Positions 51,248-63,400 of a DNA stretch of 64,000 bases are shown in pieces. Position 1 is the first letter of the stretch. Each line of letters starts with the position of its first letter. The position numbers were made by a program, and so were the translations under genes. The stretch comes from Hymenolepis diminuta. Its lineage: Eukaryota; Platyhelminthes; Cestoda; Cyclophyllidea; Hymenolepididae. Below the pieces are notes generated by a model. That model was given only the letters and a program-made list of their open reading frames with translations, did no database searches and was not told the origin of the DNA. The stretch is taken from assembly GCA_900708905.1 (NCBI GenBank), contig CAADRB010000087.1, positions 167,081-231,080 of the forward strand, in the 5' to 3' direction.

Positions 51248-51559
51248 GACTTTAATTCAAGAAAAATCTAATCAACAAGGCGTTATTGGGTTCTGTCTTT
51301 TATAGATTATTTTGGGAGGATAAAATGGTCATAATCAGTGGCGAGGACACATAATTTACCATCTCTGACAATTTTACAATGCCGAAGGCAAAAGTTTTCC
51401 GCTTTCTCAACAACCAGTGGCATGCTCAATTCCCCACAACATGTTTCAGAACTTACCTGCAGAAACAAAGGTTCTTTCTGAGCTTCCTAGGGCAGCTTTT
51501 GTTTAGGCAGTCAATGTGGTTGCACTCATCAGTCACAGATGGTAAAAAGTAACGAATCT

Positions 51560-52350
51560 CACGCAGTGTGTGCCTAAATTCAATCCAACACGATTTGTGT
51601 CCGAGTCTACCCTGCTCAAGCAACAATCATTCCTGAAATCTTGTCTGCATGATCACCAGACAACTAAAATATGTTATCTGAAGGACAGAAGGAAGATAGT
51701 TGTACTTTTGCCTCCCACATTACTCGTTCACCAAGATGTCTTGGTCAGTGCAATCACTTCCGATTTAAACCAAACCCCAATTCGCACCTCAAGCGACCAG
51801 CACTGGTGGATGATAAATCCAAAGAACCTGAGGAAATGCAAAATATCCGAGGAAAACCCAAGGCGAAGCTGCACTTCTTTATCATCAGGCTCATATGAAT
51901 TCTCAAACTGAAGTCTCTTGCTTTCACATTGATCTTAGTCTTGTTGGACCTATCCGAGGAACACCATATCCGACCCTAATTGATTCACTTTCGAAGTGGT
52001 TTGAAGTTATATCCATTAAGTCTGACGCAACCGGTGCCGTCATTAACAGCCTCCGCTAGGTATTCGCCAAAAGTTATGATGTCAAGAAATGCCAACCAGC
52101 ACTCTTCTACTAGATAAGGACTTTTGTCGTGATCCTAATGTCGCCATTTTACACTCTCTGCCCAATTTTAATGGTCTGGATGAGCAACTTATTGACATTG
52201 TGAAAAAGCAAATTCACATGTCACAAGGGAAGAGACAGTGGAGGAGATTCTCAGTCCTTTACTGTTTAGGTATCGGGCGATGCCTCATGTTGGTGTTCAA
52301 ATCTGGATGCACTATTGCAAAAATCTTCGGTCCCGGTTCGCAACCTTAAC
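51560..52350 (+). pseudogene. Ty3/gypsy integrase remnant
   Basis: With frame changes, the + strand reads an integrase-core-like segment at about 51935-52060 (VGPIRGTPYPTLIDSLSK, followed by WFEVISIKSDATGAV). Downstream, at about 52200-52310, is the segment typical of the end of gypsy pol (EEILSPLLFRYRAMPHVGV). Stops and frameshifts run throughout. There is no sign of LTRs. It lies between FNDC3 and the Flower gene. Confidence 0.6.
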
Positions 52351-53869
52351 TTCCGAAAGGTAAACGGATACAGCGGTAATTTGCCTTCGCCGCCGCTGAA
52401 TGCCGAAGGCCCGGAGACCCAATAAAATCATTGGCCTGACCTTTACTCCGGACGCTTCAGAAGACATCGAACAAAATTCAATATGGATTCAACTCTCGAA
52501 TGCATGGATAGACAGCTTTCGCCGGGAAGTGTGGCAAAAAACGAACAATTTTTGTCCAAGAAAAAGAAAATTAATGGCTTATCGTTAATTATTCGTAAAA
52601 TGAGCATGTTCTTAAAGCGTTTCAAATTACAGGGTAGTTGGACCGCATAATTTTGGAGTAAAGCCTGCATTCAAGACAATTACGTGCTATTATTGAGTTT
52701 AGGGATTTGTGACCATTTGGGAGGATAACAGTTTGATCGTAGGCTAAACTTAATAACCTTATCGAAAGTCTTACCATATTTTGATAATAGCTTAACAAGT
52801 TATTTATCTTAAAATATTAACCATCAAAAGCATGGAATTTAACTTAACTTTATATTACTCATACTATGTATTTCATGAAATTAGCAAAATCACTAATCAA
52901 TTGGTAATTGAAATACCCATTGATAGACATATTTGGTTGAGATAAAGCAACGATAGTGATTTCCATATAGTTTGAATCCTTCAATAGGAAATAATGAATT
53001 CAGTGAGCATTTGCAAGGGAGCTCTTTAAAATCTCTTTTCGAATAGCGTAAAGAAAAGGTAGATTAATATTATGAAGGTAAATGACAAACATTATTCAAC
53101 CTCGAAACATTCAACATTTGGTATTTTTCTCCGGTTAAAATGATCATTATCAGTATTTTTAAACTGTCGCGGAATAATTACTAAATAATTTTCAAACTCT
53201 TTCATTAACTGTTGAATGAAATAAACAGCAATGTTCCTCCTTAAATGAAGAGATTCTATTCTAAGATTAAAGTATACCAAAGCTCTTTAGCAATGATTGC
53301 TTTTTAAATGAGGGTTTTTTATTATTTGATTGAGCGAGGTGTTATAGTTTCTCCTTATTTTATTTATTTTAAAACAGATACCTAATTCCCAAAACAAATT
53401 CGTTTAAAAAACATGAGGGATTAGTTCCTCTAGGGTTGTCAATCCACGATGAAAGTTTCCCAACTATTTACCATCGCTTTATATATTAAACCAAAAACGT
53501 TTAAAGAAAATACGACTGCAAGAATTGCATTCATCTATTTTCAGAATATTAAATATATTTTTATTATTACATGCAATTAAATATTATGTATTATATAAGT
53601 AAAACAGGAACACAAACAATAAAATTCACTCATAACTGTGTGCAGTACATTAAATAAATTGGCATTATTTTATCATCCAAGGTTAATATGGTTTAAACCG
53701 AAATTCATTACGCGCCTACATTAAGAGGACCTGAATATTGTTTAGTATCGATTAGAGATGCTAAGTGATTCTACACCAAGAGATAGCGTATTTGTTCGTT
53801 ATGGAACAAGAGCTTTATATGTTATCACCGGAATAAGTAGGGATTAATTTTGCAATTTTCATCGTGTAG

Positions 53870-53942
53870 TGTGTTGCATTCTTGGGATCGTTGGCGGAAT
53901 TGGATTCTCAGTCATTTGTGTTTTCGCAGGAATTTTCCTTTT
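53870..53942 (+). CDS. CACFD1: Flower exon: transmembrane segment 1
   Basis: The acceptor is TCGTGTAG and the donor is GTAAGT at 53943. It enters in phase 1 and leaves in phase 2. It encodes CCILGIVGGIGFSVICVFAG and the start of the next hydrophobic run. The frame stays open upstream only to 53848, so this acceptor is the only AG that fits. Confidence 0.7.
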
Positions 53943-56900
53943 GTAAGTATAATTGTAAAATAAAACCGAAGTTTTATTAGTGTCTGTTTGTTAGGATATG
54001 TCCCCTACTAAATACCTTCATAATTTCTGTTTAATTTTTATATCTGTATAACATTGTTGTTTTTTAGCCTCATTGGATTGTTTATTCTAATTACTGAAAT
54101 GCCGTTTTGCTGTGCATTTATTCCTCAAACTGAGTATATTACTCGCATGGTTGAAAAAATTGGACCTCTTCCAATCGCCATTATTTTAGCTCTGTAAGTT
54201 CCATCCTGTGTCTCTGTAATTAACTGACATTTGATTAATATCACTTCGCATTCGCTCTACGTTCACTTTCAGCCGAAATTATTATCACTTCGTGGTATAG
54301 TTCTCTCTGAAGCGTTTTATTCAGTAGTTTAATTCCGTGCTTTCTTGGGACTTTTCTACTATCGCTTCTAAAATATTAACCATTTGTTTTTATAGTCTCG
54401 GTATAATTGCTATGGCAATGTGCCCCAGTATCTCAATGGGCTTTGCTTTGTGTTTTCTTCTTGGATCTGCAGCTCTCCGAATTCGCGAATTCATCTTACT
54501 GAGGTCAGTGTCTACTCTTAACAAACAATCATTTTATTTTGATTTTATTGTCATTATTTATTAACTTATTTGAAACTTGTGGCCGTCCGATGGTTTTAAA
54601 AGGTCTTTGGAGTTTGCTGTATTTGTTCTTTACAGGTGTTGATTTACTTTCTTAATTGTTTTAATTTAAAGCTTCAGTTGAGAAAAGTTTTTAAGGACAT
54701 AAATTTATATTTTGTTTATTTACTTGAAATGCCTTCCATTAAACAACCCGAAATGATTGAATAAATGTTCGAAAAATGTATTGAGGGATTATATAGCGGT
54801 TAACGTGCTTATCTGTCAAATGAAAGGCTACAGGTTCGACGCCAGTGAGCGGAATGGTCAACCACATTAGTTTAGTCTTTCTAATAGAGAAAGGGGGTTG
54901 CATAATTCGAGGTTCTCGCCAGGATGGCTCCATAATGCAACTTCTACCCAAGACGAGCGTTAGAAAACTCTATAAATGAGCTTTATTCATTTCATTTTTC
55001 TGTGGTAAATTTCATTATAACTATCTGATAAATCTTTTTTTTCCCACCGAGCTGCTAAATTCGAAATAACAGCTCTCTTTTAAATCGAAAATTTATTCGC
55101 CTATATCGTTTACGTCGACGTTTCTGCAAGGTCAAAGCGGGTCTCTAGTTGCACACATTTAGATGACAAATTGGCGCGACAGTTTTTGCATAGATTACAC
55201 TAGACAATGTCAAATGGCGATGACTAGATATTACTCCAGGCCTAAGTGCAAGTCAAATAAAAGAAATTTACAACTTATTGATCATATTTTAACGTTTTGG
55301 TTTATGCTTTTATTTGTGTAAGCATTCAGTTAGTTACTTTGCCTCAAAATGATATTAGTTCGCCTATCCTTCTGCAGAAAATGCACTGCTGTGGCACATG
55401 ACTAGAACTTTCTACTTCTAGGATGTCATTTGTATTAAGCTACTAACCGTAGAACCTAGGATTTTATAACATCCACCATCCTATGCCACTAAATTGCCAG
55501 CCCCATTGTACTCCAAAATCAAAAGATGAAAGCGTGTTGCAATGTGTCTCTTCAAGTAAGATACAGAACGGCCGTATTCGAGAGGTCTGCTTTCCATAAT
55601 TTCAACTCTTATCATCTCTAATTGCCACCACAAATAGAATATGTGAAACGTCAAGAGTAATGTGAATGTTTACCATGCCGGAAGTCGAGCGTTTGGTAAA
55701 CTTAGGTGTTGATTAGGTGAATGGGGTTGACAAAGCCATAAGTTGCAACAGAGTCAGTAAGCGATCAATTAGTGTTTTAAAATATCTTTCTTTCCCAAGC
55801 TTATAATAGAGTGAAAGAAAATAGAACGTCAAATCTTGCGTACTGTTCGCTTCTCTCTTATTTATCTTCTGTTTTTTTCACAGATTTTAATAAATTAAAG
55901 TTAAGATGGTATGGCCTGCAATTGATATGCAATTTTCTGTTGATAACTTTCCGAATATATATTGGTTTGTAGAATTCGGTTATTTTCCCATATGGATTCT
56001 CTTCTCTATCTTAACTAAGAAAGGCAAACTATGTTCACTTACCAGTGGTCGGTGGTCTTTCCTTGTGTTCTCTGTTTTTTGCAGCTTATCCTAGATTTTT
56101 ATTCATTATAGTACTTATTCTTTTCTTATGTTGTTGAGTGTTTGAAGTATGTACAAATAATAATTTTCCAGATGGTGCCTTCTTGAAAAACCTACAGTTT
56201 AGAAGTCCCTAGTTATTGTTGAGCTTTTACTCTTTAATTCCCGAGATTTTCACCACGAACGAGATGGGAAGAGGGCAGAGCATGTGTTACAAATGCTTAC
56301 ATTGAAATTGAAAAGAAAGACATCCGCGCCATGGCTAGTATGCTGCGAAAGTGTATCAATAGAAGAGTGAGATGAAAGCAAAAAGTGCAATTAAAGTTGC
56401 TATGTCAAGATATCTGCAGTTCGTCAACGGGAACAGATTGATAAGAATTTCAAGGTTGCTATAAAACTAAACCGTATTACGGCAAATGATATGTAATACT
56501 TTTTTGATTTGGGAAGGCTTCGGCCTTTCTACTCTGATTCCCATGCCTGTAATTAGTTATTTGAGTCTTGAGTAGGTGGTCAATATTACGAGAATTTGCG
56601 TATTGTTATTCAATTTTTCAAAATTAAATAATTGAAAATAAAAGAGCTAGATTTGAATTGTAATTTCAGACGAGTGCTGATTTTGGATGACCGCTCCGTG
56701 CAGAGTTCACAGAGAGCATAGTATAAGCTCTTTCATGATCTTGCGAATTGAGGAGGTCTTTGATTGAACCGGTAAATATTGCTGCGCCTTACTGTGTGAG
56801 TAATTGCGTCCAAATCTGCAAGGGGAAGGCAGTCTGAGTAAATCGGTTTCAGTTTGGTTGGTGGCCTTTAGCGTGCGTACGTGAAGGCGCAAAGCTAAAT

Positions 56901-59900
56901 GTGGTGGAAAACAGTTTTGCTGCTTGGCTTTTTGCCCTTGCTCAAATTTATATTTCCCACTTCTCTCAAACCCACTTCCCTGTTGAGTTGGTGATGTGAA
57001 AATTTGATTTTAACGGCGAGGCTATAGGAGATAATATAACGCTAAATCGGAACTCATATTATCTAAATTGATAATATTAATTTTTACTGAGGTAATACTG
57101 TATTACTTTTGCTCGATTCCTATAGATATAGAAACAGTGCACTTAGTGAGAAAATATAACACTTTTTTAAGACTAGGATTCTGGCAGATGAATGGCTGTC
57201 TGGTTGGCCAATGGGGAGGTTTGTTCCCAGGCTCGAGATGGAAAGCAATGTAGGAGAAACGAAGTCTATGAATTCAGTTCACCAAAGAAAAAATACAAAT
57301 CGATCTCGTTATGGGAGAATAAACTATTAGCTTGAAGTAATCTCACGCTGCTCATAGTATATTTCAGTTTAGTTTCTCTACAGCGCAACCAATCTATAGA
57401 TTATCTCCATCTTAATATCGCATTGCTTAGATGTTAAACTGACCTGGCGCTAACTGAAAATGGTTTTATTCTGCCTGAGTATTTTTAAGACAACTCTATT
57501 ATAGTAATGGAGAGTCAGTTTTTCTCTGTATTTCTGCCTTCTTGGCTTTCTAGAATGAGGCGACTGGGTTAAGGGGTCAACCCAATTATCTATTTTGAGT
57601 AGATAAGAGTAAGTTAGTAAAGTAATTTATGTAAGAATTGTTAAGTTGATACTTTAGCTTTTTCATCGCCACTTTTGCAGCTAGTGAGCGCTGAACCTAA
57701 ATTTTGAACTTTCTAGCATTCGAAGTTCGAACCTCGAAACGACACTCTGTAGCTCGAAGAAGAAAAAACGGTGAATCTTGAATTCTGATGGAGGCTCGTC
57801 TGATACTCTAATATCTTCTACTTTTATCTCTCCTTCGCCCTTGTTTTTCCTTTGCTACTGCTCATCCATTGCCAATTGCTTCCCCGCTATTAAAGTTGCA
57901 TTTTTTTCCCGCAAAGTAAAGAAAATCGAGTTAGTTTGCGGGTAAATGTTTAGAAAGTTCAATATTGAAATGCTCTATTCAATTTTCGATATTTTCACTC
58001 CGACTTTGAAGTTCTTTATTAATTGGCCTTAAACGATTTAAGTAGTTTTCAAGTACTCGCCCTGACTTCTGTCGAGAAAATCCTCCTTTATAGTTATTTT
58101 AGTAATGCAAATTAATTAAAATTTCATTTGATTTTTTTTATGTGTCAGCAGTAATTGAGTGTCAAGGTATTGGTTAATATTTCACTGTGTTGGAAGTTGG
58201 TGGTTTATTCGCACCCATTCTCTTCACTCTGCAAATCAATACAAAACCCGACCTTTGTTCTTACTAATTGGCGCTGCAGTTCTTATTATCAGCATAATCT
58301 CGCTTTCCACCGGTCAACACTTGTTCTGGACAACATAAGCCCTATGAAATGGTGAGATATTTTTTAGCAATGAGTAAGGAAACGGGTTATTTTCCTTCGA
58401 TCGGTCAGAGTTTAGAGCAATTAGAAAACCGCCTGTATTGCTCACGCATCTTTTCTTGAAATACCATTTGGTCTGCTTGAACATCTCAGGCTAATTAGGA
58501 TGTACATTTATTACCCTTCGTGATTGGCTATTTAATAAAATGATCAAACTGCTTTACTCCGTAGTAAATAGCCTCACACGACCTTCATTAAATTTTGTAA
58601 GCCGTAAGGTCCCCATGCACAATATCGTCAACTTTTCGCATCTCTTTACTTCATCATCTTTGCAATACTAGCCCCGCTAGCGCTGGGAGTAGGCTCACAG
58701 TCTTAATGAACAAAACTGAAGACCCGCCTGCACGCAAAGGGGATCAACGGGAAAGACGTATTGGGATTTAATTGAGGTCATTTACTAGATCAGGCTACAT
58801 AGTCATCGGTCACCAACGTTCGGTTTCGGGCTAGGCGGACATGACACAAGTAGATGTCTCTTCTGACCATCTGTACCCTTTATATTCGTTCCTCATTTCG
58901 TCTTTCAAACATCTTGTCGACTTTGAACCCTTCCATATTTATTGGCTCCATTCGTATGATGTTTCTTGATAGAGACCACGTTTCGTACAGTTTAGTTATC
59001 TTATCTTCAATTGGTGCCACTTTAACAACAACTGTAATTAGCAAATACATTGTTTCAATGCTGTGTATTCTTCTCAGATATGAATTATACACTCTACATT
59101 ATCAAAACGAAATGCTCGCAACTTCTTTGATGTGTACTTTGAACCTTAAATATTCAAGGAGGGCAAAAGCTCCTCCTTAGTCAAAAAGACAAGTGCACCC
59201 ACTTCTGTTCTCTTTCTTCACGTTTTGGCATTAGAAGTAATATTTTGTTAAATCGGTCTAATTTGTTTTGATTATTTGATGAAGGGTGGACGTTCCAATT
59301 GTAGTATTTCTTCATTCGTCTAGAATTTTTAAGTTCAGGCTTTAATAGATTACCTGATGTGACATATTTGGAGAGATTTCTAGGGATCTTTCAAAGGGAA
59401 TGATGTGAATGTTTAAATATCTGGTTGGATAGATGATAGAGTGCCATCATACCGACATTATTGGTTGTCTTGTCATAAAGAATCCCTTTCATCTTAAGAT
59501 CAGTGAAGCCTCTATCAAATGCTTGCCTTTTTGGGTTAGAAGTTTCAAGAGCATATGTCTTTGCATTTGTACTTATTTGGTATGGCTGAAGATCATTAGA
59601 CTGAATCTACCCATAAAAATTTGAGTCCGACTTAATTGGGTAAATGAGATAAACACCCAAGTAGGGATGATCCACTGATCGAGTATTGTTTAATTAAATA
59701 TTCATTAATATGTCACCTCGTATTAATGACAAGTTCCGAATGCCAAGCATTTGCTTTACTTATTTGACCATGTTTGAGCATTAATTAATGTCGCATTTAT
59801 GACGATATCTTAACCTTCTCACCTTCTATTTTAGAAGAACGCGCTCTCAAGGGACATCACGTTTCCAACCGGAATCCGGATACACAAACCAAGCAGGTGG

Positions 59901-60027
59901 CAACACCATAACAGGAAATACCTATCCCCCAGCAACCCCTGCGTACGGTGCGAGCGACACATTGACTGACCGCATGGCAGCAGGAGCCGTTCATGGCGCC
60001 GTCCAGAGTGTTTTCTCAAAACCTTAA
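53870..60027 (+). CDS. CACFD1: Flower-like (CACFD1 family) membrane protein, four exons seen, N terminus unresolved
   Basis: I join 53870-53942, 54068-54193, 54396-54503 and 59835-60027. All junctions are GT-AG and phases match. The visible part is about 166 residues; family members are about 170-195. It has a hydrophobic segment (LGIVGGIGFSVICVFAGIF), then FILITEMPFCCAFI, then a third hydrophobic stretch (AIILALLGIIAMAMCPSISM) and a fourth (GFALCFLLGSAALR). Glu-x-Pro-Phe-Cys-Cys is the family signature; in Drosophila Flower the equivalent Glu is proposed to form the ion-selectivity site. Flower proteins are presynaptic-vesicle and plasma-membrane proteins linked to calcium entry, endocytosis and cell competition. 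The C-terminal tail (about 64 residues) is polar with Gly, Thr, Pro and Ala and has no recognised motif. Incoming phase 1 at 53870 means at least one upstream coding exon is not located; by comparison with family length about 30-45 residues are missing. Confidence 0.78.
54068..54193 (+). CDS. CACFD1: Flower exon: EMPFCC signature
   Basis: The acceptor is TTTTTTAG and the donor is GTAAGT at 54194; phase 2 in and out. It encodes LIGLFILITEMPFCCAFI and then a polar loop with EYITRMVEKIGPLP. This is the most diagnostic exon of the gene. Confidence 0.85.
54396..54503 (+). CDS. CACFD1: Flower exon: transmembrane segments 3 and 4
   Basis: The acceptor is TTTTTATAG and the donor is GTCAGT at 54504; phase 2 in and out. 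It encodes GIIAMAMCPSISMGFALCFL and a short basic end (RIREFILLR). The next intron is about 5.3 kb. Confidence 0.82.
54504..59834 (+). other. Flower intron, 5.3 kb
   Basis: It contains the tRNA-like SINE candidate (54770-54965). A 300-bp open stretch near 58854-59180 exists on both strands, with no recognised product or splice sites. The rest is AT-rich. Confidence 0.65.
54770..54965 (+). repeat. tRNA-like SINE candidate
   Basis: TAGCGGTTAACGTGC resembles a polymerase III A box. About 35 bp later GGTTCGACGCC matches a B box (GGTTCGANNCC). A non-tRNA tail of about 130 bp follows. No intact cloverleaf can be drawn, so this looks like a tRNA-derived short interspersed element rather than a tRNA gene. 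It lies in the Flower intron. Confidence 0.35.
59835..60027 (+). CDS. CACFD1: Flower last exon: polar C-terminal tail
   Basis: The acceptor is ATTTTAG; phase 2 in, TAA stop at 60025-60027. It encodes 64 residues rich in Thr, Gly, Ala and Pro, ending VHGAVQSVFSKP. It joins in phase to the previous exon, and a Gly/Thr-rich soluble tail is usual in invertebrate Flower proteins. Confidence 0.78.
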
Positions 60028-60263
60028 ACTCTCAAATCATATTTTCTTTTCCTTAAAATGATTCTTGCTCTCTTACTCTTGACAATATTCCATTGAACTG
60101 TTGTGAGGTACCACTACTCTTGTTCGTTTGTTGTCTTGTACACAAATCCGCGCCTGGTGTTCTACTGTTGTCATCGTTTTGTCTTTCATAGTAATTCCAG
60201 TTGTGCTCTTCTCTTTAATTTTCCATCTCCTTTTATAAGAAATTATTTCATGAAGTTTTGTTG

Positions 60264-60333
60264 AATATATATATATATATATACGGTATATATGTATATG
60301 TATACATATACATACATATATGTATGTATGTAT
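60264..60333. repeat. TA/TATG palindromic microsatellite in Flower 3' UTR
   Basis: Runs of TA change into TATGTATA and CATACATA steps, giving a largely self-complementary block. It resembles the block in the FNDC3 3' UTR. Confidence 0.85.
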
Positions 60334-60459
60334 CGAATAACCTGTTATCGGTCTATATTCTTCATTCAAATTTGAACAGGTAGTTAGAAACAAGACGGTC
60401 ACTAGGACTAGTAACAAGGACAAGGGGCAAAACTCATAAGCGGGAGGAATTAGCTTGTG

Positions 60460-60469
60460 AATAAATAAA
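60460..60469 (+). terminator. Overlapping AATAAA polyadenylation signals, Flower gene
   Basis: AATAAATAAA contains two overlapping AATAAA hexamers about 435 bp after the Flower stop codon. Confidence 0.4.
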
Positions 60470-60480
60470 GAGCTACTTAA

Positions 60481-63400
60481 GAATATATGAGTAGTATAGC
60501 GTAATCGAAGACAAAGATTATGGTATTAGCAAGCTATGTTATACTTGCAAGCTTCCCACGGGAGATTAAGTGCGGGATTTATACAATGAACTTTCATTTA
60601 TATTTAGACCAAGTCAGAACTCATCTAACTTCCGGTCGGGACGACAGTAATATGGGGTAACATTCCTCGGGGCGCTGTTAGGCGAGGAATTTTTCGCTGC
60701 TCTCCAGCCCATAATGATCCGGGCACTCGCTTGTAAGGGATGAAGGGAGCAGGTAGAAATGACTGCATTTCTACTACATCTCTAATATGGTAGAGAATGT
60801 GCAAGTAAAGCAAATAAAAAATAACCAAGAGGAAAATTAACCAATTTAAAATTTATATTTTTTCACAACAAGATTATTGCTATAATGTAAGAATTCAATT
60901 AAGAATTTGGGGTAATCAGTTAAAACTCCATTTTGCGATTATCACGCACAAATTATTAAAACAAAATAGTAAATGTAGCTCATAACAAATATATGTGTAA
61001 GCATGTGTAAGAATATTTTTTGGCATATTCCAATGATATTATGAAAACATTTTCTTAAAATTCCCTGCACAAATACCCACCTACAAGAATCACATTTTTC
61101 CACATTACCTATTATAAACAGTGAAATGATCATTTGGCTAGCCAAATTGAATTCATAAGTAGTCAAATAATTTTATAAGTTGCCTGTATTTCACTAAATA
61201 TTTATTACATTGGCCCTTTAAATTAATTACGAAATCTTACAATAGCATCTAAACTTGCTAAAGTCAGTTCCGTTAAAATTCCACGCTTCTGACTACTACA
61301 CTTCTATCTTGTTCATGTGGGATGAGGCTACTATTTTGCGGTGGTTGTCTTTCATTTTACCCTGGTTTTCTTTCTTGTCCTATTTTATTAAATTGGCCAT
61401 AAGTTTCTCATTTAGCATCCCAATTCTCAGTTGTCTCCTGCCTTATGCACATACAAGTTTGACGCAGACGTATATGCGGGTCTAGTCTGCTTATTAGCTG
61501 AAATAGGTTGACCAGTAACTGTTATAACGTGAAAACGGATCTATCGGGGGCCACATCAATCGATTAGAAGGAATAAGTTAAGTCACTCATGTCGCCAGAT
61601 CAGTTCGAAGGTGGCAGGCAAGCTACCCCAGTTAGGTTCTTTGTTAGACGTTAGTCATGTCTCTTTGTCAATGTCTCGACGTGCTGATCAACATCTGTTT
61701 AGGTATCTATGTCCAAACAAGCAAACACACAGCGGGACCACCTGTGGACACTGTAGTGAAGATCTTATCGCCAGTCAATCAGTTCCATTCGCCAGGTGTT
61801 GATAGACATCTACTGGCTATAGCAGTAAATTAATCAACATTTGCAATTCTAGAAGTTCTGTTTTCTCATACACGCCATACATCTGCATTTAATCTACGTC
61901 ATGATATTCCTCAAGTAATGTTAAAAATTTTACATATGAAATAAAATAGTTAAATTTTACAGATTAAACACTCGATATTTAATTTAATTATGGCCACTTT
62001 TCAAGGATCTTGAAATGCATGCATATTGATAAACCGGACATAAATTCTTATCATTATCGTTATCATTATTACTTATGTGTCTTAAATATAAGACTTTCAT
62101 TTTCCAGATATTACAACCAAAATGGAAGATGCAGTGAACAACAATGGGATATTTTCATAAACGAAAATTCAAGGGAATCCTTGTCATCAAAGGCGCGGCA
62201 TGGTAATGCCCAATTCATCCCTTCGAATAAAATTCCCTCTCTTTTATTTTCATTATCGCATCCTCTTCTTACAAGTGAATGATGTGGATAGTAAATTAAA
62301 ATTTCCTATTTGAAAGTAACTTACGAAAAGTGACAATTTTGATGAAATGTCCTTTATCTCCTCTCAAGCTAACGTAGTGGTAAAAATAAGACCAGGAGCT
62401 ATTCAGTTAATTCCTCAGTGTGCGTAGTTATAACCAGTAACTCTCTAAAATACTGATGCACATTATGATAAATAAATCAGAGAGTTGTTATTGAACTAAC
62501 GGTATGAGATGAATCTTTTAACTATATTTTCCTCAAAGTGTACTGGAATTGAGGGGAACTCTACTTCATCTGAGCTCCATAATCGTCAGGTCAAGTGATT
62601 TTCTAATTTGAAACTTAATCAGATCCTTTTCGTCATCTTGCTCTTTATAAAATTAATATCTGAGTGACAGGTTTCCATATGATTTCGTAACCATCCTCAT
62701 TTCATAAATAATTCTCGTGGTACAGAACAATTGGACAAAGGAGTTAACAAGTTGGGTGACCAGATTTGAGGTTGTGGTGATCGATCCCACTTTCATTTAT
62801 GAGGAGTTAGTAGCAGGTAATTTCTCTTTGAAGTAGACTTTTCACTTGTGATCGATGTTCAAAATGTGGGGAATGGAGTTCTACATAGGACACATCGCAC
62901 AAATTTGGTCTTCCATATTGCCGAACATTGCTTTTAGTTTTCGTCTGTAGTTGCTTTTGCTGACTATTTGTGTGTAAATTTGGAAGTGAATTGCTTTGGA
63001 TGATCTCATTTAATTTAGAAAAGTTGTATATGTGTGACAGCTCTCACCGCAATTCTGAGGCTTTCTAGATGAGCTTCACGTGACGCAAAGAGATTGAAAT
63101 GGAAATGCATTTATCTCTACGCTCGAACTTTAAACAAGCCAGTATTTTTACAAACAATGAAATATGTATTATACGAGACTGGGGCAAAAGAAAAATAGAG
63201 TCGTTGGTGGTGAAATGCAGAATTAAGTCAGCCTGTGACTTTTTAATCGCCTGATAAGAGAAAAAAGATGGTCAGGTGAAAATAATAATAATGAATAATT
63301 ACTAGACAATTTTCTTTGATGAAATTAATAACTTATTCTACATTTTCTTTCCAATATTATTGATAATAGCACTTATCCTTCAAATTGTTTAAGTGAACCA

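Larger units (their letters stand above)
45521..53869. other. Region between FNDC3 and the confirmed Flower exons
   Basis: It holds the integrase remnant (51560-52350), a (AAT)n repeat and the uncertain exon at 49192. Open stretches at 46628-46879 (-) and 47920-48192 (+) have no recognised similarity or splice context. Part of this region is probably the Flower promoter and first intron, but the border cannot be placed. Confidence 0.55.
60028..60480 (+). other. Inferred Flower 3' untranslated region
   Basis: This non-coding stretch follows the stop codon. It contains the TA/TATG repeat at 60264-60333 and ends near two overlapping AATAAA signals at 60460-60469. The end is inferred. Confidence 0.45.

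Noticed and set aside
58854..59180. 108-codon open frame in the Flower intron, with another on the opposite strand
   Set aside because: Open on both strands, without splice sites in phase with Flower exons and without similarity that I recognise.
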